Source: Nocardioides sp. CFH 31398 (GTDB lineage Bacteria > Actinomycetota > Actinomycetes > Propionibacteriales > Nocardioidaceae). Taken from it: DNA of 64,000 nucleotides. A program made the position numbers and the translations under genes. The DNA is taken from NCBI RefSeq assembly GCF_022436705.1, contig NZ_JAKUHT010000003.1, forward strand, positions 310,001-374,000. The letters are read 5' to 3'. Of the stretch, positions 63,379 to 64,000 are shown piece by piece (position 1 is the first letter of the stretch; every line of letters starts with the position of its first letter). The notes below the pieces were generated by a model, which did no database searches, was not told the origin of the DNA, and saw only the letters and a list, made by a program, of their open reading frames with translations.

Positions 63379-64000
63379 CCCAGGACCGTGATCTCGGCGA
63401 TCTCGGCGCGGAAGCCGTCGTCCACCTGCGGCAGGGAGTCGACCCACACCACGACGTAGCGGCCGGTGTCGGGCTCGTCGAGCGTCAGGTCGACGGTGCC
63501 GTCGCCGGAACCCTCCGCCAGCCGGGGCAGGTCGGCCACGCCGGTCGGCTCGGTGTCCGCGACGTACACCGCCAGCCCGGTCTCGCCCCGGACGTCCACG
63601 CTGACGCCGGAGACGTCGCGGAACTCGCCGAGGTCGACCAGCAGGCCCACGCCCGTCTTGAGGCCGGCCGGGCCGAACTGGTCGAAGTACGTCGAGGTGC
63701 TCCACACCGTCTCGGGGTCGCCGTCGACCGCGAGGGGGGCCTCCTCGGGGCTCTCCTCCGGCGGGTCGCCCTGCGGGTCGAAGTCTCGGACGCCCTCGAT
63801 CCGCAGCGGCTCCGCGGACGGCGCCGCCCGGCGCGGTGAAGGCTCGGAGCTGGGCTCGTCACCGCCGAAGGGGCTGCCGTCCCCGCCGACGTTGAAGGCG
63901 TAGACCCCGCCCACGCCGACGAGCACCGCGAGGATCAGGGCGACGCCGAGGACCAGCCAGCGGCGGCCGGGGACCTCGTCGTCCTCGTCGGGGACCTCGT
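63375..64000 (-). CDS. C-terminal part of a membrane protein with discoidin-like domain (pseudokinase candidate), cut by window edge
   Basis: The frame stays open to the window end, so the N-terminus is missing; ~208 residues are visible. An acidic stretch ('DEDDEVPGRR') precedes a TM helix ('WLVLGVALILAVLVGVGGVY'). After a Pro/Ser linker comes a beta-rich domain with 'AVDGDPETVWSTSTYFDQFG', 'LKTGVGLLVDLGEFRDVSGV' and 'GRYVVVWVDSLP', resembling discoidin/CBM-type domains. In actinobacteria this architecture follows the pseudokinase linked to MurJ/MviN, upstream of sigM. The kinase-like part is outside the window, so that identity is inferred from context. Confidence 0.65.
   Translation of the reverse strand, partial: EVPDEDDEVPGRRWLVLGVALILAVLVGVGGVYAFNVGGDGSPFGGDEPSSEPSPRRAAPSAEPLRIEGVRDFDPQGDPPEESPEEAPLAVDGDPETVWSTSTYFDQFGPAGLKTGVGLLVDLGEFRDVSGVSVDVRGETGLAVYVADTEPTGVADLPRLAEGSGDGTVDLTLDEPDTGRYVVVWVDSLPQVDDGFRAEIAEITVLG

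Overview
The window comes from the chromosome of a high-GC Gram-positive bacterium of the class Actinomycetes. The base composition, the many GTG starts and the GTGA/ATGA overlaps point this way. So does the gene order around dnaA: rpmH-rnpA-yidD-yidC-jag-rsmG-parA-parB on one side, and dnaN-gnd-recF-DUF721-gyrB-gyrA-DUF3566-tRNA-Ile-DLW39-tRNA-Ala on the other. The PknB/PbpA/RodA/PstP/Fha cluster, CrgA and a SigM/TrxBA block are also present. The set most resembles Nocardioides and relatives (Propionibacteriales); this is an inference from synteny and protein style, since no 16S gene is present. No insertion sequence, phage gene or CRISPR array was seen.

Left part (1-18.8 kb) is accessory and metabolic. 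It opens with the end of an alcohol dehydrogenase. Next is a zinc-sensor ArsR gene coupled to an unusual His/Cys-rich metallothionein-like protein. A divergent nitroreductase / TetR-MMPL export module follows, with a four-half-site operator between its arms. Then come a quinone oxidoreductase, an SRPBCC protein, an AI-2E-type permease coupled to a P1 peptidase, a permuted papain-like protein, a Ca2+/Na+ exchanger, an MFS permease coupled to an FAD oxidase, an SNF2 helicase, a lipoprotein, and an aquaporin flanked by two small paralogues.

Middle part (18.8-38 kb) carries cell-envelope control: fhaA-fhaB-pstP-rodA-pbpA-pknA-pknB as one coupled operon, then DUF881 and a crgA gene that seems internally duplicated. 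Between the convergent crgA and rhomboid genes lies a regular array of six DnaA-box-like nonamers about 23 bp apart. Rhomboid protease, cyclophilin, a coiled-coil membrane protein, a patatin/PlsC/DUF3817/SURF1 operon, and an AmiS/UreI channel with a DszC/SfnB-like flavoprotein follow.

Right part (38-64 kb) is the replication-origin region. Genes left of dnaA/rpmH run on the minus strand and genes to the right on the plus strand, as expected for replication diverging from an origin in the dnaN-dnaA gap (48.8-49.2 kb). Three parS sites lie inside parA and parB, and all three are read in the same frame as VSRET. The end of the window holds a PlsC acyltransferase, a D-Ala-D-Ala ligase homologue, an aminotransferase, a GNAT enzyme, trxA, trxB, an anti-sigma candidate, sigM, and the C-terminus of a membrane protein cut by the window edge.
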